Below, one piece after another: positions 8,678 through 16,472 of a stretch of DNA of 64,000 nt; within the stretch, counting starts at the first letter, position 1; each line of letters begins with the position of its first letter. The DNA is from Saprospiraceae bacterium (GTDB taxonomy: Bacteria > Bacteroidota > Bacteroidia > Chitinophagales > Saprospiraceae), in NCBI GenBank assembly GCA_018057925.1, contig JAGPCT010000002.1, positions 62,001 through 126,000 of the forward strand, given 5' to 3'. The translations under genes were made by a program, and so were the position numbers. The notes beneath the pieces are model-generated. The model searched no databases and was not told where the DNA came from. It saw nothing but the letters and a program-made list of their open reading frames with translations.

Positions 8678-9328
8678 TCAGAAAAGTAGGTATATTTTTA
8701 AAGCAATCGCCACCCCTATCAGGCCGACAATAAATCCGGCTAATAACTCATGCCATTTGTGCGCAAGTAAAGTAAGCCTTGATCCTGCTGTCAATCCTCC
8801 CAATATGATAAAAAACGATGGAAGATTCGGCATTCTACTGCTCAATATTCCCAACGCATCATTTGCTTCAATGCGGTAGCTCATTAAAAGAGTAAGCATG
8901 ATTAATCCACCCATTCCCGCCATGTGCGCACTTATTTTATAAAAGTTATTGATAAAAAAAACGGTAAAAAGTGTAATTATTGTACCGAGCATATAGGCTT
9001 TGAACAATGCAGAAATCTCCGGATTACTTTTTGTTGTAATGTATAACCATAGATAAAAGATAGAAGTAGCTATATAAGGTATAATGCGCTCCTTTGTCGT
9101 TTCCATATTTAAACTTTTAATGAAGCCTAAACGTTTCAATAGAAAAACAACCAATGCCGGAAAAAAGAAGGTCATCATCACTATCGTAATAATCAATGGC
9201 CATTTCAATGTCCAATCAAATACACCGAAGGAATAAGGGTCAAGATGGAGACATAGCAATAAGCCTAATGTCACCATTAAAAGTGGGTGGGTGATAACAG
9301 ATATGGTATGTGAGATTAATTTGGTCAA
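8678..9328 (-). CDS. PAP2-like integral membrane protein
   Basis: A 216-residue protein with about six membrane helices. It shows degenerate motifs of the PAP2 (type 2 phosphatidic acid phosphatase) superfamily: K79-E-R81-I-I-P84 in the first region, K131-I-S-A-H135 in the second, and S183-R184-x5-H190-x3-E194 in the third. Classical enzymes end the third motif in Asp and have PSGH in the second. The catalytic His is kept while other positions are changed, so it may be a lipid phosphatase of an outlying group or a non-catalytic relative. It lies just upstream of the smpB promoter on the same strand. Confidence 0.6.
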   Translation of the reverse strand: MTKLISHTISVITHPLLMVTLGLLLCLHLDPYSFGVFDWTLKWPLIITIVMMTFFFPALVVFLLKRLGFIKSLNMETTKERIIPYIATSIFYLWLYITTKSNPEISALFKAYMLGTIITLFTVFFINNFYKISAHMAGMGGLIMLTLLMSYRIEANDALGILSSRMPNLPSFFIILGGLTAGSRLTLLAHKWHELLAGFIVGLIGVAIALKIYLLF

Positions 9329-9347
9329 ATATGCGGTTTTATGGAAT

Positions 9348-9390
9348 AAAAAAAGAGGAAAACATCCGACAGTTTGCTTTCCTCTTTTTT
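9348..9390. terminator. Bidirectional rho-independent terminator
   Basis: Stem AAAAAGAGGAAA / TTTCCTCTTTTT with a loop of about 16 nt. It sits right after the outer-membrane-barrel gene (minus strand), whose transcript would end in the U-run encoded by 9348-9354. The T-run on the other side makes it usable in both directions. Confidence 0.75.
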
Positions 9391-9392
9391 AA

Positions 9393-10190
9393 TTAGAATT
9401 TGTAATAAAAAGCTATTCTGAGTCCAGTAGCAACATTTTGGCTTTTCCCATACGTTTGTCTTTTGCCATCTTTATAGCCGTCTAATCTCCATTTTTCAGC
9501 ATTGATATCAGTCAATGACCCATAGGCACGACCTTCAACACTCATAGAGAACTTTTCAGTGAAGTAACTTTGAATTCCTATCCCAAGAAATCCTTGAATG
9601 TCGGAAGATTGAAATAGGTCTTTGTCATTGGCTGGTTCGCCATTAGAAGTTAGACCGGCAATGGCAATAGAATTAAAGTTGTATGGGTCTCCTCCTCCTG
9701 CAATGTGATTAGCAAATGCTGCCAATGTTGTATTTTGCCCATTCACATTGTGGGTCACTTCTGCTTTTTGTAAAAGGCCAAATTGAGCACCCAGCGCTAC
9801 AAAGAATTTAGTGCCTTGGTGTGGAGTTTTCTTTCCGCCTACTAAAAATTTGTATGTCAATGGGATAGCTATGTAATTAAGCTTGATTTCTTTTTTTAGT
9901 TTATCACCATTGCCGAAACCATCTTTATATTTTTGTCCTGATTGTTGTGAGCTGATGCCTAATGACAATTGACTCCCTCCATTGATATCATATCCGATTT
10001 CAAGTCCAAAAGTAGGGTGAAAGGTTACACCGTCATAGTCTAGTTCTTTTTGACCATAATTCATTTGGTTAGCCACAATGGTGGCATTGTAACTTCCATT
10101 GAGGCCGGCAAAGAAGCCTCCTTGAGTGTATGCCGTTGAGTAAGAAATTAATAAAAAAAGTAAGGTTGGAATTAGTTGTGATACTTTCAT
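9393..10190 (-). CDS. Outer membrane beta-barrel protein (PorT/OMP_b-brl family)
   Basis: A 265-residue protein with a Sec signal peptide ending TAYTQG and an alternating hydrophobic pattern typical of 8- to 10-strand barrels: FFAGLNGSYNATIV, FGLEIGYDIN, LNYIAIPLTYKFLVGG, FFVALGAQFGLL, GFLGIGIQSYF, and the terminal strand GLRIAFYYKF ending in Phe as outer-membrane proteins do. The phrase IPLTYKF is a recurring mark of this Bacteroidota barrel family. Its role is unknown. It starts 15 bp after the SRAP gene and is the last gene of the mtaB-SRAP-barrel unit before a strong terminator. Confidence 0.82.
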   Translation of the reverse strand: MKVSQLIPTLLFLLISYSTAYTQGGFFAGLNGSYNATIVANQMNYGQKELDYDGVTFHPTFGLEIGYDINGGSQLSLGISSQQSGQKYKDGFGNGDKLKKEIKLNYIAIPLTYKFLVGGKKTPHQGTKFFVALGAQFGLLQKAEVTHNVNGQNTTLAAFANHIAGGGDPYNFNSIAIAGLTSNGEPANDKDLFQSSDIQGFLGIGIQSYFTEKFSMSVEGRAYGSLTDINAEKWRLDGYKDGKRQTYGKSQNVATGLRIAFYYKF

Positions 10191-10205
10191 TTTTAAGGTT
10201 TTATA

Positions 10206-10907
10206 TTAATCAAATAAATTTTCCTGAAAATATATTGGTGTTTCATTGGGTAAAATTAAATCAGCATTATTGTTTTTTATAGAATTAACCTTGGAAGATA
10301 CTCTATACGCCTGCAAATTAGTAATTCTTTCGATATTAACAAGGTTTTTAATAATTTTCCTTTCAATTTTATTATTCAACCAATTTTGCTGCTCTGATTC
10401 AGTCAATATTACAGGCATCCTGTCATGAATTTGTTGTAAACTATCTTGAACAGGCTTTGTCATGACTATCACATTATTCACTGAATTACCATCTTTGTTT
10501 ATTTCTTCTCTGAATAGACCAGCAATGGCTAATATTGAGCCATCGGGTGAAGTTATACGGAATGGTATTTTTTCATTGTGTAACCTCATCCATTCATAAT
10601 ACCCATCAATTAGTATAATACACTTTCCATAGTCTAAATATGGAATAAATGTCTTTTTTTGATCTATTTCTTCTAATCGGGCATTGATAACAGGTTGAGT
10701 CTTTACTCCTATAGTAATATTCCAACCCCATATTCCAATTTTTAAATGAGATTGGTCATTTTGGGCAATGTAAACCAAAGGTTGAGCCGGTCCTATATTA
10801 TAAGAAGGTATTGGATTATACCTCTCTATGTCTTCTGAATAAAAAGTGGCTCCAAACTTCTCTTCAAGTTCAGACTCATTTTTAGTCAAGGTTGCACGCC
10901 CACACAC
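10206..10907 (-). CDS. SOS response-associated peptidase (SRAP; YedK/HMCES family)
   Basis: A 233-residue SRAP protein. Cys2 directly follows the start codon (M-C-G-R), as required because the initiator Met is removed and Cys2 forms a stable thiazolidine cross-link with abasic sites in single-stranded DNA. Other conserved pieces are PSYNIGPAQP, NARLEEI, ILIDGYYEW (catalytic Glu) and the HDRMPVIL motif. The start is GTG, and it shares one base with the mtaB stop (TAGTG). Because Cys2 must be N-terminal, no other start is acceptable. It probably protects abasic sites during replication. Confidence 0.93.
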   Translation of the reverse strand: MCGRATLTKNESELEEKFGATFYSEDIERYNPIPSYNIGPAQPLVYIAQNDQSHLKIGIWGWNITIGVKTQPVINARLEEIDQKKTFIPYLDYGKCIILIDGYYEWMRLHNEKIPFRITSPDGSILAIAGLFREEINKDGNSVNNVIVMTKPVQDSLQQIHDRMPVILTESEQQNWLNNKIERKIIKNLVNIERITNLQAYRVSSKVNSIKNNNADLILPNETPIYFQENLFD

Positions 10908-12256
10908 TATGTTACAGAAGTATTGGTCAAGATATGTCCCATCAAGTTACCTTCTTGGTTAAAGGCTCCTAACTCAACAGTAATCACGTTATTTATCAGC
11001 GAACTATCATACGGGATAACTATTTTGATATAGTTGTCAGTATAGCCGGTAAGCTCATCTTTGGAATGTCCATGTTCAACAAGCATAGATCTGGATTCAC
11101 CTTGATGGTTTTCATAAAATTTTTTCCTCTTAATTTCGGACAATTCCGTCAAAGTCTCATTTCTAAGGCGTCGGGTGTGCATAGGGACAGCATGTTCCAT
11201 CTCAGAAGCAGGAGTGTTGAGTCTTTCCGAATAAGTAAAAACATGGAGATAGCTTACATCAAGGCTTTCAATGAAATGAACTGTTTCCATGAAGTCTTCA
11301 TGTGTTTCGCCGGGGAATCCTACGATTACATCTACTCCAATACAGCAATGCGGCATGAGGTGTTTAATTTGTTTTATCCTATCGGCATATAATTCTCTTT
11401 TATATCTGCGTCGCATAGCAGACAAAATTTTATTATTGCCGGATTGTAATGGAATATGAAAATGAGGAACAAACCTTTTGCTTTGTGCGACGAATTCAAT
11501 GATTTCATTCGTAAGTAAGTTGGGTTCAATGGAAGATATTCTAAATCTTTCTATATCCTCAATTTCATCTAATTGATGGATAAGGTCGATAAATAATTTA
11601 TTTTTCTTAGGTTTGACTCCTTCGATGACCTCAGTACCATTACCAAAGTCCCCCAAGTTTACACCTGTAAGGACTATTTCCTTTATGCCTTGTGCTGCAA
11701 TATATCGAGCATTGTCTATAACTTGTTCGATCGTATCACTGCGGCTTGCTCCTCGTGCCATTGGAATTGTGCAAAAACTGCATTTGTAATCACAGCCATC
11801 CTGAACCTTTAAGAATGAACGGGTTCTATCTCCCATAGAAAAGGAAGAAACAAATTGATTGGCTTCTTTAACATCTCCAGCCATCATCATGCCCTTGGAT
11901 GTTGCATTGCCAATACTTTCAACAAATTCGACTATTCTAAATTTCTCGGCAGCCCCCAATACCAAGTCAACACCTTCAATTTGTGTTATTTCCTCCGGCT
12001 TTAGTTGCGCATAACAGCCAATAACAATGACTTTTGCTTGCGGTGAGGTTCTCAATGCCTGTCTTACAATATTCCGACACTTTTTATCGGCAGAGTCTGT
12101 GACGCTACATGTATTGATTACGAAAATGTCGGCACCATCCTGAAACTCATGAACGGAATAACCATTGTTTTCAAATAGTCTTGATATTGATGACGTTTCA
12201 GCATAATTGAGTTTACATCCCAACGTGTAAAATGCTACACTGCGTGGAGTTGCCAT
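10907..12256 (-). CDS. mtaB: tRNA (t6A37)-methylthiotransferase MtaB
   Basis: A 449-residue radical-SAM methylthiotransferase. The N-terminal UPF0004 domain has cluster ligands Cys14, Cys50 and Cys81, and the opening GCKLNYAET is typical of MtaB rather than MiaB. The radical-SAM motif is C155-x3-C159-x2-C162 (DGCDYKCSFC). A C-terminal TRAM-like domain follows. The enzyme converts N6-threonylcarbamoyladenosine at position 37 of certain tRNAs to its 2-methylthio form using two iron-sulfur clusters. It heads the unit with the SRAP and barrel genes; a -7 element TACTTTTG lies 19 nt before the ATG. Confidence 0.93.
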   Translation of the reverse strand: MATPRSVAFYTLGCKLNYAETSSISRLFENNGYSVHEFQDGADIFVINTCSVTDSADKKCRNIVRQALRTSPQAKVIVIGCYAQLKPEEITQIEGVDLVLGAAEKFRIVEFVESIGNATSKGMMMAGDVKEANQFVSSFSMGDRTRSFLKVQDGCDYKCSFCTIPMARGASRSDTIEQVIDNARYIAAQGIKEIVLTGVNLGDFGNGTEVIEGVKPKKNKLFIDLIHQLDEIEDIERFRISSIEPNLLTNEIIEFVAQSKRFVPHFHIPLQSGNNKILSAMRRRYKRELYADRIKQIKHLMPHCCIGVDVIVGFPGETHEDFMETVHFIESLDVSYLHVFTYSERLNTPASEMEHAVPMHTRRLRNETLTELSEIKRKKFYENHQGESRSMLVEHGHSKDELTGYTDNYIKIVIPYDSSLINNVITVELGAFNQEGNLMGHILTNTSVT

Positions 12257-12275
12257 ATCTTTGCTCTTTTTTGCA

Positions 12276-12283
12276 CAAAAGTA
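12276..12283 (-). promoter_or_regulatory. Probable -7 element for the mtaB operon
   Basis: The minus strand reads TACTTTTG, an exact TAnnTTTG match placed 19 nt before the mtaB start. No TTG is seen at the expected -33 distance, so this is only a partial promoter match. Confidence 0.35.
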
Positions 12284-12372
12284 CTGAAAATTATTGATTA
12301 AATGGCTGCGAAGTCTTTTATTGATGAATCCCTATATGTCTATACAACAATAGAGAATACATTTATTCTTGC

Positions 12373-13560
12373 TTATTGAATTCGCCTCATTTTACACATG
12401 TAGAAGCCATCGTGTCCATCTTCAGTAGGGTACAAGGTTTTTTCTTCAACAAAAATAAAATTAGGATTTAATTCTAAGAACCGAGTTATTTGATCTTTAT
12501 TTTCAACTGGCAAGACACTGCAAGTAGCATACACTAAAAAGCCGTCAACAATTACCCATTCACTGGATTGGACAAGGATTTGATATTGAAGATCTATCAA
12601 CGATTGCAATTTGTCAGGTGTCAATTTCCATTTTTGATCGATTTCACGTCGCATAACACCGGTTGCACTGCATGGAACGTCACACAAAACAATTTGGGCT
12701 GTATGGATAAGCAGATTAAGTCGATCTTTGTCAGAATAATCAGCTATATTTATAATTGAAATGCTGGCTCTTTGCGCCCTTTGTTTTAAGGCTTCCTGTG
12801 CTTTGTTGTTGACATCAAGTGCCATTATGGTGCCCGAATTTTCCATTAAATCTGCTAAATGCAACGTTTTTCCACCGGCACCACAGCATGCTTCTATGAC
12901 GAAATCTCCGGGACGCGGATTGCAGAAATGAGCAATTTGTTGAGAACCTAAATCTTGTATCTCAAACCAACCATCGCTGAATGCTTTATTTTGAGAAAGA
13001 TTCATTCTATCTAATAATCGGATACAATGTTCATTTTCAACTTTGTGTTGGATATTATTTTTGTTGAAGTAATTACTGAGCTTGCGGAAGTTTGTTTTTA
13101 GGTTATTGACACGAATAAATATAGGTGCTTTAAGAATCGATGCCTTGATGATATTAATCCAATTGTCCGGTAAAGATTTTATTCCAAGGTCATGGAGCCA
13201 TTGAGGAACTGAAAACTTAACTTCGGGCATCGTTAAAGCTAATTTTTTGAGCTCTTCAATTTTTGTTGCTTCGATAATATTCCAATCTTCCTGTTCCGGA
13301 GGAAGAATATTGTTTTGATAAAAGTAAGCTGCAATGATTCCATTGATTGGATGATTTGATGTCGGACTGATAAATTCGTAAAAACGGTAATTTTTTATGA
13401 TGGAGTATATAGCATCTGCAATAAATCGACGATCTTTTGCACCCTTTTTAGAAGAAGAAGTGTATTTTTTTACGGTGATTTCCGTGTTATTGCCTTGCAG
13501 CATTATCTCCTCTATAGCAGATTTAATGTCATTGCAATGCGACCATCTAGCTTTTATCAA
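12373..13560 (-). CDS. RsmB/NOP family 16S rRNA (cytosine-5)-methyltransferase
   Basis: A 395-residue SAM-dependent RNA m5C methyltransferase. The N-terminal region is NusB/RNA-binding-like. The Rossmann catalytic domain shows VIEACCGAGGKTLHLADL (SAM loop), ALDVNNKA, LCDVPCSATGVMRREIDQKW and the nucleophile motif YATCSVLPVEN. The two cysteines in DVPCSATG and YATCSV are the release and catalytic residues of the family. The start appears to be TTG; no ATG lies near. It is a monocistronic minus-strand gene, divergent from the DUF4197 lipoprotein gene. The precise target nucleotide is not determined, so I give no symbol. Confidence 0.88.
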   Translation of the reverse strand: MIKARWSHCNDIKSAIEEIMLQGNNTEITVKKYTSSSKKGAKDRRFIADAIYSIIKNYRFYEFISPTSNHPINGIIAAYFYQNNILPPEQEDWNIIEATKIEELKKLALTMPEVKFSVPQWLHDLGIKSLPDNWINIIKASILKAPIFIRVNNLKTNFRKLSNYFNKNNIQHKVENEHCIRLLDRMNLSQNKAFSDGWFEIQDLGSQQIAHFCNPRPGDFVIEACCGAGGKTLHLADLMENSGTIMALDVNNKAQEALKQRAQRASISIINIADYSDKDRLNLLIHTAQIVLCDVPCSATGVMRREIDQKWKLTPDKLQSLIDLQYQILVQSSEWVIVDGFLVYATCSVLPVENKDQITRFLELNPNFIFVEEKTLYPTEDGHDGFYMCKMRRIQ

Positions 13561-13686
13561 ATGTTTCTTTTTATAGTTTAAGAAAATATTAGGTATCTAT
13601 TTGACCTAATTTTCGTCTAAATATCGTTCTTTTGATAATATTTTAATTTAAAAACTAATTTTTTATTCTAAAACATATATAAAGTC

Positions 13687-14397
13687 ATGAAATATATCCT
13701 TATGCTCATTATTCCTGCTTTCCTATTTGTCGGGTGTGCAGAGCTCCAACAATTTGTCAATACAGCTATGAGTGAACCCACCAATGCCGAAGTCTCAGAT
13801 GGTTTGAAAGAGGCGCTTAATATCGGAATTTCTAACGGCGCTGACCGTTTGTCCGCCAAAGATGGGTATTTTAAAAGTGCATATAAAATATTACTTCCTC
13901 CTGAAGCCCGTAAAGTTACAGATAGATTGCAAGCTGTGCCTGGCTTTTCCGATGTGGAGAATGTTATTTTGGAGAAAATCAATAGGGGTGCAGAAGATGC
14001 TGCAACCAAAGCCAAGCCTATTTTTATAAAAGCAATAAAAAGCATGACGATAAGTGATGTGATTAATATCCTGATGGGAGCGGATGATGCGGCTACTCAA
14101 TATCTCAAGAGTGCCACATATAGTACATTGTATTCAGAATTTAATCCGGTCATCGTCAACAGTTTGAATAAATTTAATGCGATAGAATACTGGGCCAAAG
14201 CGACCAATGCATACAATTCTATTCCGTTGGTTAAGCAAGTAAACCCTCGATTAGATGATTATGTTACCAATCAGGCATTAGACGGGCTTTTCAAGATGGT
14301 CGCCAATGAGGAGAAAGAAATTAGAAGAAATCCCGTGAAAAGGGTTACAGAGTTGCTAAAAAAAGTATTTGCGAAGCAAGATAGCAACAGGTCTTAG
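13687..14397 (+). CDS. DUF4197 domain lipoprotein
   Basis: A 236-residue protein with a lipoprotein signal (IPAFLFVG-C17) and a full DUF4197 domain. Matching features are EVSDGLKEALNIGISNGADRLS near the start, a long helical middle with LPPEARKV and INRGAEDAA, ISDVINILMGADDAATQYLK, and a C-terminal ALDGLFKMVANEEKEIRRNP. The domain is widespread in Gram-negative bacteria but has no established function. The gene stands alone and is followed by repeat copy C. Confidence 0.85.
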   Translation: MKYILMLIIPAFLFVGCAELQQFVNTAMSEPTNAEVSDGLKEALNIGISNGADRLSAKDGYFKSAYKILLPPEARKVTDRLQAVPGFSDVENVILEKINRGAEDAATKAKPIFIKAIKSMTISDVINILMGADDAATQYLKSATYSTLYSEFNPVIVNSLNKFNAIEYWAKATNAYNSIPLVKQVNPRLDDYVTNQALDGLFKMVANEEKEIRRNPVKRVTELLKKVFAKQDSNRS

Positions 14398-14441
14398 TCT
14401 AAAATTGGAGAAATTGAAATATTATTAAACCCGTGTTCCTC

Positions 14442-14597
14442 TTAAACCCGAATTCAGCAGTAAGGGTTTTGAAAAACCGTATAGTGCTGATTATGAGGGA
14501 CGTCCCGATGTACGAATCGTTTCAATGGTTTCTGTAAACCATTGATTACGAGTCGTAAATCAATTCCGCATTAGACAAATACGGAATTTGGGATTAA
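14442..14597 (-). repeat. Interspersed hairpin repeat, copy C (reverse orientation)
   Basis: Well-preserved copy on the minus strand. On the plus strand it begins TTAAACCCGAATTC and ends GAATTTGGGATTAA. All modules are recognisable, including GAGGGACGTCCCGATG and the nested TCAGCA hairpin. Although the whole element is inverted relative to G and H, the loop of the hairpin near its outer end still reads CATTAGACAAAT on the plus strand, so this hairpin has flipped inside the element. It lies between two convergent genes. Confidence 0.88.
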
Positions 14598-14845
14598 TAA
14601 AGGAATGGACAATGGTACAGACGAGGTGCGGGAGATTGGAACAGAATGAATTACAGCTCAAGTCATAGACCAATTAAAAATAAAAGAGTTTTTAGTCAAT
14701 TCCAGATGAAAAGAACAAAGGGTACACTTTGCCATAACTCTGCTTATCAGCAGATGTGTCTATCCATATTCAGAGTTACGGACTAGCCGTTGGATAGCAG
14801 CCACAAAATTCTGGATAAACTCATTGGAGAAAGAGGAGCAAAAAC
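14598..14845. other. Unexplained intergenic stretch after repeat copy C
   Basis: About 250 bp without a convincing gene. On the minus strand a short interrupted open stretch (containing NEFIQNFVAAIQRLVRN, then a stop) looks like eroded coding sequence, but I cannot name its source. No terminator hairpin is obvious. Confidence 0.3.
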
Positions 14846-15430
14846 TCAATTAAAACAATCCTCTTCCTGATTCCCTTTACTCTTATCTAATTTTCCATTG
14901 ACTGCCTGAACAGGATAAAAACAACCTTGCCTTTCTGCAAACTCTCCTGCATCGGAACAGTCAATGGCACATGCTTCTCCCTGACCACCCATCGTATATT
15001 CAGCACCTTTATGATTAAAATAAGTAACCAGGTAAGTAAATAGACCTTTATAAGGTCTTCCGTCGGGAAATGTACCATTCCAGCCACGTCGCTCTGAATC
15101 TTTTCTATTTATAATTTCCTGATGGAAAAGCTTAATACCTGATGTATCCCATTTTCCCGCAAAAACCACCATATTAAAATATACAAAGTCTTCATCATTT
15201 ACTATCGGATAAAAAACGTCATTCACACCGTCACCATTGGGTGTAAAAGCATTGGGCATAAAAATATATCCTCCTCTGTCCGTAGTCCACTCCACAGGCT
15301 GCACTCCGCAACAGTCTTTATATACTTCCTTTGGCGCAGGGTCTTTCTTTACAGCATCATCCGGTGTACAGGACAGGTAAGACAGTAATGTTGTCATTAA
15401 GACGATCGATAATTGAGTCAGCATTTTCAT
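14846..15430 (-). CDS. Lipoprotein with CHU_C / gliding-motility-type (T9SS type B-like) domain
   Basis: A 194-residue protein with a lipoprotein signal (LLSYLS-C21) and a domain opening with FMPNAFTPNGDGVNDVF, the hallmark of the CHU_C/gliding-motility C-terminal domain. It continues through KLFHQEI, RGWNGTFPDGRPYKGLFTYLV. In most proteins that domain is the C-terminal T9SS type B signal of a long adhesin; here it is nearly the whole protein and is followed by about 50 more residues with four cysteines. It is the last gene of the RHS operon, 6 bp after its neighbour. Being both a lipoprotein and a carrier of this domain is unusual. Confidence 0.75.
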   Translation of the reverse strand: MKMLTQLSIVLMTTLLSYLSCTPDDAVKKDPAPKEVYKDCCGVQPVEWTTDRGGYIFMPNAFTPNGDGVNDVFYPIVNDEDFVYFNMVVFAGKWDTSGIKLFHQEIINRKDSERRGWNGTFPDGRPYKGLFTYLVTYFNHKGAEYTMGGQGEACAIDCSDAGEFAERQGCFYPVQAVNGKLDKSKGNQEEDCFN

Positions 15431-15436
15431 GATATT

Positions 15437-15898
15437 TTATTGTTTAATAATTTTTTGCTTATAACTGATTAATTGCTCTCCCCGCTGCTCTGTGAGCAGG
15501 AATACATACAAGCCGGGAGGCAGATGGGATATATCTATTTGGTCAGATGTAAGTCCTCTGGTCAGTACAACAGCCCCCGTGCTGTTATACATCGCTATCT
15601 GAGCTTTCTTGCTGAATTCATTGGTTCGGATAGTAATCAAAGATTGAGCAGGATTGGGAAATAATTCTGTCTTACCTTTCAAATCATTTTCTTCACTCAC
15701 AGTCAGAGCAAGAGAGTTCATTTGAGCAGCAGTACTTGTACTATTTCCATCTGACAATGATAGGATACAAGTAGGATTATAACTTCGCTGAATTCTGTTG
15801 CCGGCTGGATCGTAGGAGAATTGGATGCATTGAGCATCCAAGTTCAGCATTGTCAATATTAACATTGCAACAAGTCCTAATTTTATTATTTTAAACAT
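15437..15898 (-). CDS. Short T9SS type A sorting-domain protein with one RHS-like motif
   Basis: A 153-residue protein. The signal peptide ends LNLDAQ; the mature N-terminus is CIQFSYDPAGNRIQRSYNPTC, containing a single YDxxGNR motif as in RHS repeats, bracketed by cysteines. After a Ser/Thr-rich linker comes a type A T9SS C-terminal domain: LFPNPAQSLITIRT, IAMYNSTGAVVLT, ISHLPPGLYVFLL and a Lys-rich end KQKIIKQ. It should therefore be exported by Sec and then by T9SS to the surface. It sits third in the RHS operon; a role in attaching or presenting the RHS product is inference only. Confidence 0.8.
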   Translation of the reverse strand: MFKIIKLGLVAMLILTMLNLDAQCIQFSYDPAGNRIQRSYNPTCILSLSDGNSTSTAAQMNSLALTVSEENDLKGKTELFPNPAQSLITIRTNEFSKKAQIAMYNSTGAVVLTRGLTSDQIDISHLPPGLYVFLLTEQRGEQLISYKQKIIKQ

Positions 15899-15920
15899 AA
15901 TTCTTTATTTATAAAAAACA

Positions 15921-16472
15921 TCAATACTCAGATAAAAATGTATTACTACTATCCGGCTTAGGACTGTATGGATAAAAATGATTTTCTACTTCATAGCCTG
16001 ATCTAATCTTAGGACAGCATTTATTATCATATGCGTAATTTTTGATCCAAACTATGGTGCTGTCATTTTTTACATATCCTTCAGCTCGTGATCGCGGCAA
16101 TCCACCACCGACAGATGTATTCCAGCCTTCACGAATAATATTAGATCCGTATATTTCATACAAGCCCCAATTAGTTTGATCTTTTTTCAGAATCTCATAC
16201 TGATTTTTAATATTAAAGTCTAATATTTCTTTCTCCAATGAAGGCGACGTAAAGTGCTTCAGAAATGTTCCATCAATATAATAAAAAGTAAAATTATAAT
16301 TGGTTACACTATCTTTCAAAGTTTTGGAATATTCATTTGTTTTTACATAGTAAAAACCATTTGTTTTTATTACATCAGGTATTTCACTTTTTTTCAATAA
16401 TAATTTCTGATTCGCACAGGATATAAAGATGCCTATAATTGTTAAAAGCAAATAGGATAATTTATTTACCAT
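15921..16472 (-). CDS. Small lipoprotein, candidate immunity protein of the RHS toxin
   Basis: A 183-residue protein with a lipoprotein signal (IGIFIS-C19). No known domain is recognised; the mature part is rich in aromatic residues and predicted strands (FYYVKTNEY, NFTFYYIDGTF, NWGLYEIYGSNI) and includes a CC pair near residue 152. Its ATG overlaps the last codons and stop of the RHS gene by 7 nt (ATGGTAA), so translation is coupled. Position right after a polymorphic toxin gene is where immunity genes are normally found, and a lipid anchor would place it in the periplasm or outer membrane. The immunity role is inference. Confidence 0.65.
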   Translation of the reverse strand: MVNKLSYLLLTIIGIFISCANQKLLLKKSEIPDVIKTNGFYYVKTNEYSKTLKDSVTNYNFTFYYIDGTFLKHFTSPSLEKEILDFNIKNQYEILKKDQTNWGLYEIYGSNIIREGWNTSVGGGLPRSRAEGYVKNDSTIVWIKNYAYDNKCCPKIRSGYEVENHFYPYSPKPDSSNTFLSEY

